DNA of 64,000 nucleotides, taken from the NCBI GenBank assembly GCA_021788645.1, contig JAJYKK010000003.1, positions 1-64,000 on the forward strand, in the 5' to 3' direction. This document shows, in pieces, positions 11,541 to 23,466 of the stretch. Each line of letters opens with the position of its first letter. Position 1 is the first letter of the stretch. This stretch comes from Pseudomonadota bacterium. Its GTDB lineage: Bacteria > Pseudomonadota > Gammaproteobacteria > Burkholderiales > JAKAFK01. The notes beneath the pieces were generated by a model. It was given only the letters and a program-made list of their open reading frames with translations, did not search any database and was not told where the DNA came from. The translations under genes were made by a program, and so were the position numbers.

Positions 11541-12863
11541 TCAACTGGTGAGCACTTGCAACAGCAGGGCGAAATCCTTGGCGGTGCTCGGATCGTCCTT
11601 CTTGAGTTCGGCTATCTTGCGGCAGGCATGCAAGACCGTCGTGTGGTCGCGGCCGCCGAAGGCATCGCCGATGTCGGGAAGGCTGTGCTGCGTGAGTTCC
11701 TTGGCGAGCGCCATGGCCATCTGGCGCGGGCGGGCGATGTTGCGCGAGCGCTTCTTGGAATACATCTCGGCGACCTTGATCTTGTAGTAGTCGGCCACCG
11801 TCTTCTGGATATTCTCGATCGAGATCAGCCGCTTTTGCACGGCCAGAAGGTCCTTGAGCGCCTCCTTGGTCAGTTCCAGGGAAATCGGCTGTCCATTGAA
11901 GCGGGCATAGGCGATGACCCTCTTCATGGCGCCTTCCAGTTCCCGGACGTTCGAGCGGACCTGCTTGGCGATGAAGAAGGCGACGTTCTCGTCAAGCTTC
12001 ACCTTCTCCGCGCACGCCTTCTTCAGCAGGATGGCGACGCGCATTTCCAGTTCCGGCGGTTCGATGGCGACGGTCAGCCCCCACCCGAAGCGGGAAATGA
12101 GACGGTCTTCCATGCCCGCGATCTCCTTGGGATAGGTATCGCAGGTGATGACGACTTGCTTCTTGGTCTCGATCAGCGCGTTGAAGGCGTAGAAGAACTC
12201 CTCTTGCGTGCGGCTCTTCCCGCTGAAGAACTGGATGTCGTCGATGAGGAGCAGATCCAGCGAATGGTAGTAGCGCTTGAACTCGTCGAAGGCCTTGTGC
12301 TGGTAGGCGCGCACGACATCCGACACGTAGCGTTCGGCGTGAATGTAGCTGATGCGCGCGTGGTGCTGCTGCTCCTTGACGAAGTTGCCGATGGCCTGGA
12401 TCAGGTGGGTCTTTCCGAGACCCACGCCGCCGTAGACGAACAGCGGATTGTAGGCGGTGCCCAGATGCTCGCCGATCTGCAAGGCGGCAGCGCGCGCCAA
12501 CTGGTTGGCGCGGCCGGTGACGAAGCTGTCGAAGGTGAAAGCCGGATTCAGCCGCGTGTGGTCGGCGGCTGGGGCCGCCGGTGCGACGCTGGGCTGCGGC
12601 CGCGGCGGCTGGGCGAGGGGCGGCTGGCCGTCGCCCAGCACGAGGGAGATCGGCACGGGCCGCGCGAAATACTCCTCGGCGAGGCGCTGAATCTGCGGAA
12701 AGAACTTGTCCTTGACCCACTGCATCACGAAACGGTTGGGCGCCGTCACCTCGACCGATCCGTCGGCCACCTTGACCGTCAGCGGCTTGATCCAGGTGTT
12801 GAACTGCTGCGAGGTGAGCTCCTTCTGCAGTCGCGCCGCGCAGGATGGCCAAAAGTTTTCCAT
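11541..12863 (-). CDS. dnaA: Chromosomal replication initiator DnaA
   Basis: [28 protein letters not shown]...[22 protein letters not shown]...[15 protein letters not shown]. Start placed at MENFW. Confidence 0.98.
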   Translation of the reverse strand: MENFWPSCAARLQKELTSQQFNTWIKPLTVKVADGSVEVTAPNRFVMQWVKDKFFPQIQRLAEEYFARPVPISLVLGDGQPPLAQPPRPQPSVAPAAPAADHTRLNPAFTFDSFVTGRANQLARAAALQIGEHLGTAYNPLFVYGGVGLGKTHLIQAIGNFVKEQQHHARISYIHAERYVSDVVRAYQHKAFDEFKRYYHSLDLLLIDDIQFFSGKSRTQEEFFYAFNALIETKKQVVITCDTYPKEIAGMEDRLISRFGWGLTVAIEPPELEMRVAILLKKACAEKVKLDENVAFFIAKQVRSNVRELEGAMKRVIAYARFNGQPISLELTKEALKDLLAVQKRLISIENIQKTVADYYKIKVAEMYSKKRSRNIARPRQMAMALAKELTQHSLPDIGDAFGGRDHTTVLHACRKIAELKKDDPSTAKDFALLLQVLTS

Positions 12864-12931
12864 AGGACGAGCGGGGGCTTCGCTGGCGTAGGTGTGGGTG
12901 GGGAGGGAACGTCGGGCCATTTTACTGCAAG

Positions 12932-12940
12932 TTATCCCCA
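12932..12940 (+). promoter_or_regulatory. DnaA-box-like site TTATCCCCA upstream of dnaA
   Basis: 8/9 match to TTATCCACA. Confidence 0.5.
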
Positions 12941-12960
12941 GGGGGGCAAATAATTGGGAC

Positions 12961-12990
12961 TTGACACAGAAGGCCAAAAACCGGTGTAAT
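12961..12990 (+). promoter_or_regulatory. Sigma70-type promoter of rpmH operon
   Basis: TTGACA (12961-12966), 18-nt spacer, TGTAAT (12985-12990). Confidence 0.7.
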
Positions 12991-13020
12991 TTCACATTTT
13001 TAAGACGCGGGAAGTGGATC

Positions 13021-13155
13021 ATGAAACGAACCTATCAACCCTCCGTCGTGCGGCGGCGCCGGACCCATGGATTCCTCACGCGCATGAAGACGCGCGGAGG
13101 TCAGGCCGTCATCCGGGCGCGGCGCGCGAAGGGGCGGACGCGGCTCGGCGTCTAG
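13021..13155 (+). CDS. rpmH: Ribosomal protein bL34
   Basis: [44 protein letters not shown]. Confidence 0.98.
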   Translation: MKRTYQPSVVRRRRTHGFLTRMKTRGGQAVIRARRAKGRTRLGV

Positions 13156-13164
13156 GTCGCCGGG

Positions 13165-13542
13165 GTGCGGGAAGCCCAGGGGAAAGGCCTGCCCAAGGGC
13201 GCGAGAGTGCGCAAAACGGATGAGTTCTCATCCGTTTTTGCTTTCCGGTGCCGCACGAAGGGCGCCTTCTTCCAGGTCTTCGCCAAGCCCAACGGGGGAC
13301 AGGGTCCCCGCCTCGGGCTGGTGGTGAGCCGGCGGGTCGAGCGGCGGGCGGTACGGCGCAATCGGATGAAGCGGGTGTTGCGCGAGGCGTTCCGGAAGGC
13401 CCGCCCGACGCTGCCCAGCCTCGACTGGGTGGTTCGCGTGCATACCGGCTTCGTCGACGTCGACTCGGATCGGGTGGCAGGGGAACTGATGCGCCAATTC
13501 GGTGTTCTTACGCGAAAATGTCACGCTGGCTTGTCATCCTGA
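13165..13542 (+). CDS. rnpA: Ribonuclease P protein component
   Basis: ...[25 protein letters not shown]...[22 protein letters not shown].... Confidence 0.95.
   Translation: MREAQGKGLPKGARVRKTDEFSSVFAFRCRTKGAFFQVFAKPNGGQGPRLGLVVSRRVERRAVRRNRMKRVLREAFRKARPTLPSLDWVVRVHTGFVDVDSDRVAGELMRQFGVLTRKCHAGLSS
13213..13240 (+). terminator. Attenuator-like hairpin inside 5' part of rnpA
   Basis: AAAACGGATGAG-TT-CTCATCCGTTTT perfect 12-bp stem, followed by T and GCTTT. Confidence 0.55.
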
Positions 13543-13727
13543 TCCGCGGCTACCAATGGTGCATCAGCCCGCTGCTGGGTCCGCGGTGCCGCTATACCCC
13601 GAGCTGCTCCGAGTATACCTGCCAGGCACTCGAGAAATACGGGCTCATCAAAGGCCTGGGCTTGGGCCTGCGGCGGATCGCCCGTTGCCATCCCTGGCAT
13701 CCCGGGGGGTATGATCCGCTCCCCTGA
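13518..13727 (+). CDS. yidD: Membrane protein insertion efficiency factor YidD
   Basis: [69 protein letters not shown]. Confidence 0.95.
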   Translation: MSRWLVILIRGYQWCISPLLGPRCRYTPSCSEYTCQALEKYGLIKGLGLGLRRIARCHPWHPGGYDPLP

Positions 13728-13747
13728 AAGCTCTTTTTGGCAAGAAC

Positions 13748-15379
13748 ATGGATATCCAACGCATCATCGTCTTCATCGTCTTTTCCATGTCGATCGTCCT
13801 GCTGTGGGATGCTTGGCAGAAGGAACACGAAACGCCCGCCCCGCCGGTCGCGGTGCACGCGACCTCGGCGGTGCCGAGTGCCGTGCCCGCGCTCCCGCAA
13901 CCCGCGGTGCCTGGCGCGCCTGCCGCCACCCCGCTGCCCGCCCATGTCCCGGTCGTCCACGTGCGCACCGACCTGTTCTCGGCGGACATCAGCACGCTCG
14001 GGGGGGACATCGATCACTTGGCCTTGCTGCGCTTCAACGCCCCGGGAAAGCGGGCGCAACCGCTCGTCCTGCTCGACCCCCGGCCGTCCGATCTCTATAT
14101 GACGCAATCGGGGTTCGTCGATAGCGGCTTGCCGGACCACAAGATGCTCTACGCCGCGCCGCGCACGAACTACGTGCTGGGGGCAGGGCAGAAGCATCTC
14201 GCGCTCAGCTTCGACTGGGCGGCCAACGGCCTGCAGGTGACCAAGACGTACACCTTTACGCGCGGCAGCTATGTGGTGGGACTCACGTACACCGTGAAGA
14301 ACGCGACGCAGCGCGTCGTCCGACCGGTGGCCTATTTCCAGTTTCTGCGCAACGGTGCCCCGCCGGCCGGCAATCCGCGCTTCGTCAAGACCTTCACCGG
14401 TCCGGCCTATTACACGGCGAAGGGGAAGTTTCAGACCGTCGATTTCAGCGACATTGCGAAGGGAGACCTCACCCTCCCCGGGTCCGTGGACAACGGGTGG
14501 ATCGCCATGCTGCAGCACTATTTCCTCGGCGCCTGGCTGCCCGAGGGGACGGTCGCCCGTCAGTTCTATATGCGGCAGGTCGGGCCGGACCGCTATACCG
14601 CCGGGGTCATGGTGCCGGCGGGACAGCTCGCGCCCGGCGCCACGCTCGCCCTGCCGATGCGGCTCTACCTGGGCCCGGAAGATCCCGTCCGGCTGGGGGC
14701 GCTCGCGCCCGGGCTCAACCTCACCGTCAATTACGGCTGGCTCACGGTCATCGCCTCGCCGCTCTTCTGGGTGCTCGCCTTCATCCAGAAGGGCGTGGGC
14801 AACTGGGGTCTGGCGATCATTCTGCTGACGGTGCTCATCAAGCTGGTCTTCTTCCCGCTGTCGGCCAAGAGCTATCGCTCGATGGCGCAGATGCGGGTGC
14901 TCGCCCCCAAGATGCAGCGCATCAAGGAACAATACGGCGAGGATCGCGAGCGCCTCCATCAGGCGATGATGGAGCTTTACAAGACGGAGAAGGTCAATCC
15001 CCTCGGCGGCTGCCTGCCGGTCGTCGTGCAAATCCCGGTGTTCATCACCCTCTACCGCGTGCTGTTGTCGTCGGTGGACCTTCGCCAGGCGCCCTTCGTG
15101 CTGTGGATCCACGACCTGTCGGTACCCGATCCGTACTACGTGCTGCCGATCGTCCTGGGCCTGGTCATGCTCCTGCAGACGAGGCTCAACCCGACACCGC
15201 CCGATCCCATGCAGGCCAAGGTCATGATGATCATGCCGCTCGCCTTCGGGATATTCTTCCTGTTCCTCCCGTCGGGGCTGGTGCTCTATTACCTGGTGAA
15301 CAACCTGCTGTCGATCGGCCAGCAGTGGTACATCACCCGCTCGCTCGAGCGGCATAAGTCGGGGCATGGCGAACGCTGA
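13748..15379 (+). CDS. yidC: Membrane protein insertase YidC
   Basis: MDIQRIIVFIVFSMSIVLLWDAWQKE..., C-terminal QIPVFITLYRVLL...VNNLLSIGQQW. Confidence 0.97.
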   Translation: MDIQRIIVFIVFSMSIVLLWDAWQKEHETPAPPVAVHATSAVPSAVPALPQPAVPGAPAATPLPAHVPVVHVRTDLFSADISTLGGDIDHLALLRFNAPGKRAQPLVLLDPRPSDLYMTQSGFVDSGLPDHKMLYAAPRTNYVLGAGQKHLALSFDWAANGLQVTKTYTFTRGSYVVGLTYTVKNATQRVVRPVAYFQFLRNGAPPAGNPRFVKTFTGPAYYTAKGKFQTVDFSDIAKGDLTLPGSVDNGWIAMLQHYFLGAWLPEGTVARQFYMRQVGPDRYTAGVMVPAGQLAPGATLALPMRLYLGPEDPVRLGALAPGLNLTVNYGWLTVIASPLFWVLAFIQKGVGNWGLAIILLTVLIKLVFFPLSAKSYRSMAQMRVLAPKMQRIKEQYGEDRERLHQAMMELYKTEKVNPLGGCLPVVVQIPVFITLYRVLLSSVDLRQAPFVLWIHDLSVPDPYYVLPIVLGLVMLLQTRLNPTPPDPMQAKVMMIMPLAFGIFFLFLPSGLVLYYLVNNLLSIGQQWYITRSLERHKSGHGER

Positions 15380-16706
15380 CACCATCGCGGCGACGGCGAC
15401 GGCCCCCGGCCGCGGGGGCATCGGGGTGCTGCGGGTCTCCGGCCCGCGGGTCCCGGACATCGCCGAGGCGATGCTGGGGGCCTGCCCCCGGCCCCGCCAC
15501 GCGACGCTGGGCGATTTCAGGGATGCCGGCGGCAGCCTGATCGATCAGGGCCTCGCGCTCTACTTCCCCGCCCCCCACTCCTATACCGGCGAGGACGTCC
15601 TGGAATTGCAGGGGCACGGCGGCATGGCCGTGCAACGCCTGCTGCTGGCCCGGGTGTTGGCGCTCGGCGCCAGGCTCGCGGAGCCGGGCGAGTTCACGAA
15701 ACGCGCCTACCTCGCGGGCAAGCTCGACCTCGCGCAGGCCGAGGCGGTGGCCGACCTCATCGATGCCGCCTCCGCCCAAGCGGCGCGCAGCGCCGCCCGG
15801 TCGCTGGAAGGCGAGTTCTCGCGCACGGTGGACGCCTTGGTCGCCGGCCTCATCGACGCGCGCATGTACCTGGAGGCCACCCTGGATTTTCCGGAGGAGG
15901 ATCTGGACGGGCACGCCGCCACCCGCACGCGCGCCGACGTCGCTGCCCTCCTTGGCCGGGTGCGGGAAGTCGAGCGCGCGGCCGCCGCCGGGCGCCTGCT
16001 GCGCGAGGGGCTGCGCGTCGTGCTGGCGGGACAGCCCAACGTCGGCAAGTCGAGCCTGCTCAACCGGCTGGCGGGCGACGAGGTGGCAATCGTCACCGCG
16101 GTGCCGGGCACCACCCGCGACCCGATCCGCGAGACCCTTTCCCTCGAGGGGGTGCCGCTCCATGTCACGGACACGGCCGGCCTGCGCGAGACGGAAGATG
16201 CCGTCGAACGGATCGGCGTCGAGAAGGCGTGGGACGCGCTCGCCAAGGCCGATGCCGTGCTGCTCGTGCTGGACGCCCGCGAAGGGTGTGGGGCGGCCGA
16301 CCGCGCCGTCTTGGCGCGGGTGCCGGCCGGGGTGCCAATCCTGGAGATCCACAACAAGATCGACCTGGCGGGCCCCTCCACCCGGGTGCCGGCGGAAGAG
16401 GGCGCGCCCGCGGTGTTCGTCTCGGCGCTGACCGGCGAGGGCATGGACGACCTCAAGCGCGCGGTTCTCGCCTTGGCGGGCGGGGCGCCGGGGGCGGAGG
16501 GCGTCTTCATGGCCCGCGAGCGGCATGTGCGGGCGCTCGCGCTCGCCCGCGAGCGCCTCGAGGCCGCGGGCGAACCCGGGCTCGGCCCGGAGCTGGTCGC
16601 CGAGGAGCTGCGTCTCGCGCAAGAGGCGCTCAATGCCATCACCGGGGCCTTCGGCGCGGACGACCTGCTGGGCGAGATCTTCTCCCGCTTCTGCATCGGG
16701 AAGTAA
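15366..16706 (+). CDS. mnmE: tRNA modification GTPase MnmE
   Basis: DTIAATATAPGRGGIGVLRVSG..., GQPNVGKSSLLN, C-terminal IFSRFCIGK. Confidence 0.97.
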   Translation: MANADTIAATATAPGRGGIGVLRVSGPRVPDIAEAMLGACPRPRHATLGDFRDAGGSLIDQGLALYFPAPHSYTGEDVLELQGHGGMAVQRLLLARVLALGARLAEPGEFTKRAYLAGKLDLAQAEAVADLIDAASAQAARSAARSLEGEFSRTVDALVAGLIDARMYLEATLDFPEEDLDGHAATRTRADVAALLGRVREVERAAAAGRLLREGLRVVLAGQPNVGKSSLLNRLAGDEVAIVTAVPGTTRDPIRETLSLEGVPLHVTDTAGLRETEDAVERIGVEKAWDALAKADAVLLVLDAREGCGAADRAVLARVPAGVPILEIHNKIDLAGPSTRVPAEEGAPAVFVSALTGEGMDDLKRAVLALAGGAPGAEGVFMARERHVRALALARERLEAAGEPGLGPELVAEELRLAQEALNAITGAFGADDLLGEIFSRFCIGK

Positions 16707-16751
16707 GGCGCGCCTGGAGGCCTTCGGGCAGGGACCGTGGTGGGCGGGTGA

Positions 16752-16767
16752 TGTTTCACGTGAAACA
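16752..16767. promoter_or_regulatory. parS site TGTTTCACGTGAAACA
   Basis: Exact match to the canonical parS palindrome, between mnmE and mnmG. Confidence 0.95.
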
Positions 16768-16826
16768 TCGGCTGCTATTTTGCCGCGGGCAAGCATATAA
16801 TCCCCCTTCTTCATGAGCGCGCAATC

Positions 16827-18743
16827 ATGACCCTATCGCCAGAATTTGATGTCATTGTGGTCGGCGGCGGCCATGCCGGCACCGAGGCGGCCCTGGCGGC
16901 CGCCCGCATGGGCGCGCGCACGCTGCTCGTCACGCAGAGCATCGAGACGCTCGGCCAGATGTCCTGCAATCCCTCCATTGGAGGCATCGGCAAGGGCCAC
17001 CTGGTCAAGGAGATCGATGCGCTGGGCGGTGCGATGGCGCAAGCCGCCGACGAGGCGGGGATCCAGTTTCGCATCCTCAACGCGAGCAAGGGTCCGGCGG
17101 TGCGCGCCACCCGCGCCCAGGCCGACCGGGTGCTCTATCGCCAGGCGATCCGCACGCGCCTCGAATCGCAGCCCAACCTGTGCCTGTTTCAGCAGGCGGT
17201 CGAAGACCTGCGCGTGGAGGGAGACGCGGTGCGCGGGATCGTCACGCAGATTGGCCTGACCTTCACCGCCCGTTCGGTCGTCCTTACGGCCGGCACCTTC
17301 CTCGCAGGCCTCATCCATGTCGGGCAATCCCACTATGCCGCCGGCAGGGCCGGTGACCCGCCCGCCGCCGCGCTGGCGGCCCGCCTGCGCGAACTTGCGC
17401 TGCCGGCCGGCCGGCTCAAGACCGGCACGCCCCCGCGCCTGGACGGGAGAAGCCTCGACTACGGCGTGATGGAGCGCCAGCCCGGGGACGACCCGGTGCC
17501 GGTCTTCTCGTTCCTGGGAACGGCCGCCCAGCACCCCGCCCAGCTCCCGTGCTGGGCGACGCGCACCGTGGCGGCCACCCACGACATCATCCGCGGCGGA
17601 CTGTCCCGCTCGCCGCTCTATACGGGCGTCATCGAGGGCGTGGGCCCGCGCTACTGTCCCTCGATCGAGGACAAGGTGGTGCGCTTTGCGGCCAAGGACA
17701 GCCATCCCATCTTCGTCGAGCCGGAAGGCCTAGGCACCCACGAGGTCTATCCCAACGGCATCTCGACGAGCCTGCCCTACGATGTCCAGCTTGCCCTGGT
17801 GCATTCCATTCCGGGCTTCGAGCGTGCCCACATCACGCGCCCGGGGTACGCCATCGAGTACGACTATTTCGACCCGCGGGGCCTCACGCGCTCGCTGGAG
17901 ACGCGCGCGGTGTCGGGCCTGTTCTTCGCCGGGCAGATCAACGGGACCACCGGGTACGAGGAGGCCGCCGCCCAGGGGCTGCTTGCCGGCACCAATGCCG
18001 CCTTGCACGCGCAAGGCCGGGAGCCGTGGTGCCCCCGGCGCGAGGAGGCCTACCTCGGCGTGATGGTGGACGATCTGGTGACGCGCGGGGTCACCGAGCC
18101 CTATCGCATGTTCACCAGCCGTGCGGAGTACCGGCTGCGGCTGCGCGAGGACAATGCCGATTTGCGGCTTACCGAGAGCGGCCGTCGGCTGGGACTCGTC
18201 GGCGACGAGCGCTGGGCGCGCTTTGACGCCAAGCGCGAGGCGATCGCCCGCGAAATCGAGCGCCTCAAGTCCACCTGGGTCCATCCCCAAACGGTGGCGC
18301 CGGAGGCCGCGCAGACCCTGCTGGGGCGCGCGCTCGAGCGCGAATACGCGCTCTACGACCTGCTGCGCCGACCGGAAGTGAGCATCCGGCAACTCGCCGC
18401 GACCGTCGATCCCGGGGGAGCGCAGGTGCCTCCGGAGGTGGCCGAACAGGTGGAGATCCAGGCCAAGTACCAGGGCTATATCGAGCGCCAGGAGGCCGAG
18501 GTCGAGCGCCTGCGCGCCCAGGAGGACCTGCGCCTGCCCGCCGATCTGGACTACGCGGCGCTGACGGGCCTTTCCATCGAAGTGCGCCAGAAGCTGGCGC
18601 GCCATCGCCCGGAGACTCTCGGGCAGGCCGCGCGCATTTCCGGCGTCACCCCCGCCGCGCTCTCGGTCCTGCTGGTCCATCTGCGGCGCGCCGCGGGGGT
18701 GACCCCGGCGGTGCGCGCCCCTCGCCAGGGCCTCGCCACATGA
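16827..18743 (+). CDS. mnmG: tRNA uridine-5-carboxymethylaminomethyl synthesis enzyme MnmG
   Basis: [28 protein letters not shown]...[22 protein letters not shown]. Confidence 0.98.
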   Translation: MTLSPEFDVIVVGGGHAGTEAALAAARMGARTLLVTQSIETLGQMSCNPSIGGIGKGHLVKEIDALGGAMAQAADEAGIQFRILNASKGPAVRATRAQADRVLYRQAIRTRLESQPNLCLFQQAVEDLRVEGDAVRGIVTQIGLTFTARSVVLTAGTFLAGLIHVGQSHYAAGRAGDPPAAALAARLRELALPAGRLKTGTPPRLDGRSLDYGVMERQPGDDPVPVFSFLGTAAQHPAQLPCWATRTVAATHDIIRGGLSRSPLYTGVIEGVGPRYCPSIEDKVVRFAAKDSHPIFVEPEGLGTHEVYPNGISTSLPYDVQLALVHSIPGFERAHITRPGYAIEYDYFDPRGLTRSLETRAVSGLFFAGQINGTTGYEEAAAQGLLAGTNAALHAQGREPWCPRREEAYLGVMVDDLVTRGVTEPYRMFTSRAEYRLRLREDNADLRLTESGRRLGLVGDERWARFDAKREAIAREIERLKSTWVHPQTVAPEAAQTLLGRALEREYALYDLLRRPEVSIRQLAATVDPGGAQVPPEVAEQVEIQAKYQGYIERQEAEVERLRAQEDLRLPADLDYAALTGLSIEVRQKLARHRPETLGQAARISGVTPAALSVLLVHLRRAAGVTPAVRAPRQGLAT

Positions 18744-19369
18744 GCTTGGCGGACGAACTGGCGCAGGGCCTCGCCGCGCTCGGCCTGGCCGTGCCCCCGG
18801 AGGCGGGCGGCCGGCTGCTGCGCTATGTCGACCTGCTCGAGAAATGGAACCGCGTCTACAACCTGACCGCGATTCGCGACCCGCGCAGGATGCTGCCCTA
18901 TCATATTCTGGATAGCCTGGCGGTGGCGCCCTACGTGACCGGCGCAAGCCTGCTCGACGTCGGGGCGGGCGCGGGGCTGCCGGGGATCCCGCTCGCGATC
19001 GCGCGCCCGGACCTTTGCGTCACGCTGCTGGACAGCAGCCACAAGAAGACCGCCTTCTTGCAGCAGGCGGTCATCGAGCTGGCGCTCGCCCGCGTCGATG
19101 TGGTGTGCTCGCGCGTGGAGGAGTGGGCCGGGGGCCCTTACGATTGCCTCATCTCCCGCGCCTTCTCGGACCTCGCGGAGGGGGTGCGGCTCGCGCGCCA
19201 CCTGCTGGCGCCGGGAGGCCGCCTGCTGGCCATGAAGGGGGTCTATCCGTACGAGGAGCTTGCCCAGCTCCCGGCCGATGTGGTGCCCGTCGACGTCCGG
19301 GCACTGACCGTGCCGGGCCTCGAGGGCAGCCGACATGTGGTCATCATGCAGGTGAAGTCCGATGCCTAA
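18740..19369 (+). CDS. rsmG: 16S rRNA m7G527 methyltransferase RsmG
   Basis: [28 protein letters not shown]...[17 protein letters not shown]. Confidence 0.97.
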   Translation: MSLADELAQGLAALGLAVPPEAGGRLLRYVDLLEKWNRVYNLTAIRDPRRMLPYHILDSLAVAPYVTGASLLDVGAGAGLPGIPLAIARPDLCVTLLDSSHKKTAFLQQAVIELALARVDVVCSRVEEWAGGPYDCLISRAFSDLAEGVRLARHLLAPGGRLLAMKGVYPYEELAQLPADVVPVDVRALTVPGLEGSRHVVIMQVKSDA

Positions 19370-20141
19370 GATACTCGCGGTCACCAACCAGAAGGGGGGG
19401 GTGGGCAAGACCACCACCACCGTCAACCTCGCCGCGAGCCTCGCCGTGCGGGGCCGCCGGGTCCTGCTGATCGACCTCGACCCGCAGGCCAATGCCACCA
19501 TGGGCGCCGGGGTGGACAAGCGCGCCGTGCGCGAGACCGTCTATGACGTGCTCCTAGGGCGCGCGCCCCTGGACCGGGTCGAGCAGCGCTCGCCCAGCGG
19601 CGGCTTCGCGGTGATCCCCGCCAACCGCGAGCTGGCCGGCGCCGAGGTGGAGCTCGTGGACGAAGCGCACCGCGAGGCGAGGCTCAAGCAGGCCCTGGCG
19701 GCGGTGGACGGGCGGTTCGACTACGTGCTGATCGACTGCCCGCCGGCCCTCAACCTGCTGACGGTGAACGCGCTGTGCGCCGCGCGCGCCGTGATGATCC
19801 CGATGCAGTGCGAGTATTATGCGCTCGAGGGCTTGAGCGACCTGGTGCAGACGATCAAGAAGGTGCGCGCCCACCTCAATCCGACCCTGGAGATCGAGGG
19901 CTTGCTCCTCACCATGTTCGATCCGCGCAACATGCTGGGCGCGCAGGTTTCCGAGCAGCTGAAGCGCCACTTCGGCGAGAAGGTCTACCGGACCGTCATC
20001 CCGCGCAACATCCGGCTGGCCGAGGCCCCGAGCTACGGCATGCCCGCGCTCTACCACGACAAGCAGTCGAAAGGGGCGGCGGCCTATCTCGCGCTGGCGG
20101 ACGAGATCCTGGCGCGCAGCGGCCCGGAGGCGGCCCCGTGA
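19362..20141 (+). CDS. parA: Chromosome partitioning protein ParA/Soj
   Basis: [28 protein letters not shown]... Confidence 0.96.
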   Translation: MPKILAVTNQKGGVGKTTTTVNLAASLAVRGRRVLLIDLDPQANATMGAGVDKRAVRETVYDVLLGRAPLDRVEQRSPSGGFAVIPANRELAGAEVELVDEAHREARLKQALAAVDGRFDYVLIDCPPALNLLTVNALCAARAVMIPMQCEYYALEGLSDLVQTIKKVRAHLNPTLEIEGLLLTMFDPRNMLGAQVSEQLKRHFGEKVYRTVIPRNIRLAEAPSYGMPALYHDKQSKGAAAYLALADEILARSGPEAAP

Positions 20142-20178
20142 GGCCCAGGACATTCCCAAGGCAACGAGAGAACAGGCG

Positions 20179-21015
20179 ATGGCAAAGGTGAAAGGATTGG
20201 GGCGCGGGCTCGATGCCCTGCTCGCCGGCGACGAGGCCGCCACGGACAGCGAACTGCGGGCGGTCAGCGTCGCCTGGCTGCAGCCCGGGAAATACCAGCC
20301 GCGCACCCGCATGGACGAGGAATCCCTCCACCAGCTGGCCGACTCCATCAAGGCGCAGGGGATCATGCAGCCGATCCTCGTGCGCCCGCTGGCGCAGGGA
20401 CGCTACGAGATCATCGCCGGCGAGCGGCGCTGGCGCGCGGCGCGCCTGGCGGGCCTCATGGAGGTGCCGGTGCTGGTGCGGGAGGTGCCCGACGAAGCGG
20501 CGCTGGCGATGTCCCTCATCGAAAACATCCAGCGCGAAGACCTGAATCCCCTCGAGGAAGCGGTGGGCATCCAACGGCTCATCGACGAGTTCCGCATGAC
20601 CCACCAAAGCGCCTCCGAAGCGCTGGGGCGCTCCCGGGCGACGGTGAGCAACCTGTTGCGCCTGCTCAACCTCTCGCCCCCGGTGCAGGAGCTTTTGATG
20701 GCCTCCCAGCTCGACATGGGGCATGCGCGCGCGCTCCTCGCGCTGGCCGGTCCCGCGCAGCTCGAGGCGGCGCGGCGCGTCGTGCGCGAGCAGTGGTCCG
20801 TGCGGGAGACCGAGCGCTTCGTCGCGCGCCTGCAAACGCCCGCGCCGCCACCGAAGGCGCCGGACCGCGACGTGGCTCGCCTGGAAGAGGAACTGTCGGA
20901 GCGGGTTGGCGCGAAGGTGAGCATCCGCTCGGGCCGCGGCGGCCGGGGACGACTCACCATCCATTACGGCGACTTGGACGCCCTGGAGCGGCTCATCGCC
21001 AAGCTGACGGGCTGA
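20179..21015 (+). CDS. parB: Chromosome partitioning protein ParB
   Basis: KGLGRGLDALLAGDE...IMQPILVRPL...YEIIAGERRWRAARLAG...LIENIQREDLNPLEEA. Confidence 0.96.
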   Translation: MAKVKGLGRGLDALLAGDEAATDSELRAVSVAWLQPGKYQPRTRMDEESLHQLADSIKAQGIMQPILVRPLAQGRYEIIAGERRWRAARLAGLMEVPVLVREVPDEAALAMSLIENIQREDLNPLEEAVGIQRLIDEFRMTHQSASEALGRSRATVSNLLRLLNLSPPVQELLMASQLDMGHARALLALAGPAQLEAARRVVREQWSVRETERFVARLQTPAPPPKAPDRDVARLEEELSERVGAKVSIRSGRGGRGRLTIHYGDLDALERLIAKLTG

Positions 21016-21386
21016 ACGCCACGCCACCGCCGCCCGGCGAGCCTTGTCTCGCCTTTCCCATTCGCCTCGCCGGATCGCGCGCGGCTTTCCCGAGTCTCGG
21101 AATCCGGAACGCATTTCCCCCAGAAATGCAGCGCAACGCATTGAAACAACGCGACATTTATTCTGGCACACATCCTGCTAATGGATAGCAGCGATTTCCG
21201 CGCGACGCGTCGGGGCCGGGCACCATGACCGCCGACCGGTCGGCGCTGCGCATGAGGCCGCGCGCGGCGCCCCCGCGGCGGAGCGGCCCCTTTCGCGGAG
21301 GGGGGTGGCGCGGATCTCCTTTCGCCTGCGCCGCCGGTTGCCTATGGTTAGGTGGCGTCCCGCGCGGCCGGGGACCATTTAATTAT

Positions 21387-21417
21387 TTGATCACTCAATC
21401 AGGGAATCTGATACAAT
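21387..21417 (+). promoter_or_regulatory. Possible promoter upstream of F-ATPase operon
   Basis: TTGATC - 19 nt - TACAAT in a locally AT-rich stretch. Confidence 0.35.
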
Positions 21418-21485
21418 ATGCCCCGCTTTGATGGCCGCCGCCGCAAAGCACATTGATGGATATCATGCGATCACCCTACAATTAA

Positions 21486-21836
21486 ATGCTCTTCCTTGCT
21501 GCCGCCCTGGGGGCCTCTTCGCTCCCCGCCTCCCCGACCACCGCCGCCGCTCTCACCCGGACGGCTTGGGGCAGCGCCTATGGCCTGGGCTGCGCCGGGA
21601 TCAATGCAGGGCTCCTCATGCTGCGGGCGCGGTCGGGCCCGAAGGGCCCGGCGCGCGACGCGCGGGCGCATCTGCGCTTTTTCTATCGCGCCGCCATCGA
21701 GCGCCTGGTGATCGTCGCCGCGGCGCTGGCCGCCGGGATGGGAGCCCTCGGGCTGCCGGCCCTGCCGCTCGTCGGCGGATTCGCGGCGGGCCAAATCGCG
21801 CTCGTGCTGTCACAACTTATGCGTGGGATCCGGTAA
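21486..21836 (+). CDS. atpI: ATP synthase subunit I-like protein
   Basis: 116-aa membrane protein immediately upstream of atpB; weak sequence signature, positional support. Confidence 0.65.
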   Translation: MLFLAAALGASSLPASPTTAAALTRTAWGSAYGLGCAGINAGLLMLRARSGPKGPARDARAHLRFFYRAAIERLVIVAAALAAGMGALGLPALPLVGGFAAGQIALVLSQLMRGIR

Positions 21837-22661
<825 letters not shown>

Positions 22662-22701
22662 GCGCACCGTGTCGCCATCGAGTTTAATCATCCTTAAATG
22701 A

Positions 22702-22956
<255 letters not shown>

Positions 22957-22987
22957 GGCGGTCATCCGGTAACCCAAAGGTGCGTCA

Positions 22988-23458
22988 ATGGACATCAACG
23001 CCACCCTCATCGGTCAGACGATCATGTTCATCCTGTTCGTCTGGTTTTGCATGCGCTTCATCTGGCCTCCCATCACCCAGTCCTTGGAGGCGCGGCGCCA
23101 GCAGATCGCCGACGGCCTGGCGCAGGCCGAACGCGGGAAGCACGACCTGGAGCTCGCCGCCAAGCGCGCCGGCCAGGTGCTGACGGACGCGCGCCAGCAG
23201 GCCGCCGAGATTCTCGCGCAGGCCGAGCGGCGGGCGACCCAACTCATCGAGGAAGCCAAAGGCAACGCCCGCGAGGAAGGCGAGCGGGTGCTCGCGGCCT
23301 CCCGCGCCGAACTCGAGCAGCAGATCTATCGCGCCAAGGAGGACCTGCGCCAGCACGTGGCGGAACTCGCGGTCAGCGGCGCGGAGAAAATCCTCCGCCG
23401 CGAGATCGACGCCCGCGCGCATGCCGATCTGCTCGGCACTATCCAGGACCAGCTCTAG
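22988..23458 (+). CDS. atpF: F0F1 ATP synthase subunit b
   Basis: [29 protein letters not shown]... Confidence 0.96.
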   Translation: MDINATLIGQTIMFILFVWFCMRFIWPPITQSLEARRQQIADGLAQAERGKHDLELAAKRAGQVLTDARQQAAEILAQAERRATQLIEEAKGNAREEGERVLAASRAELEQQIYRAKEDLRQHVAELAVSGAEKILRREIDARAHADLLGTIQDQL

Positions 23459-23466
23459 AGCCCGCC

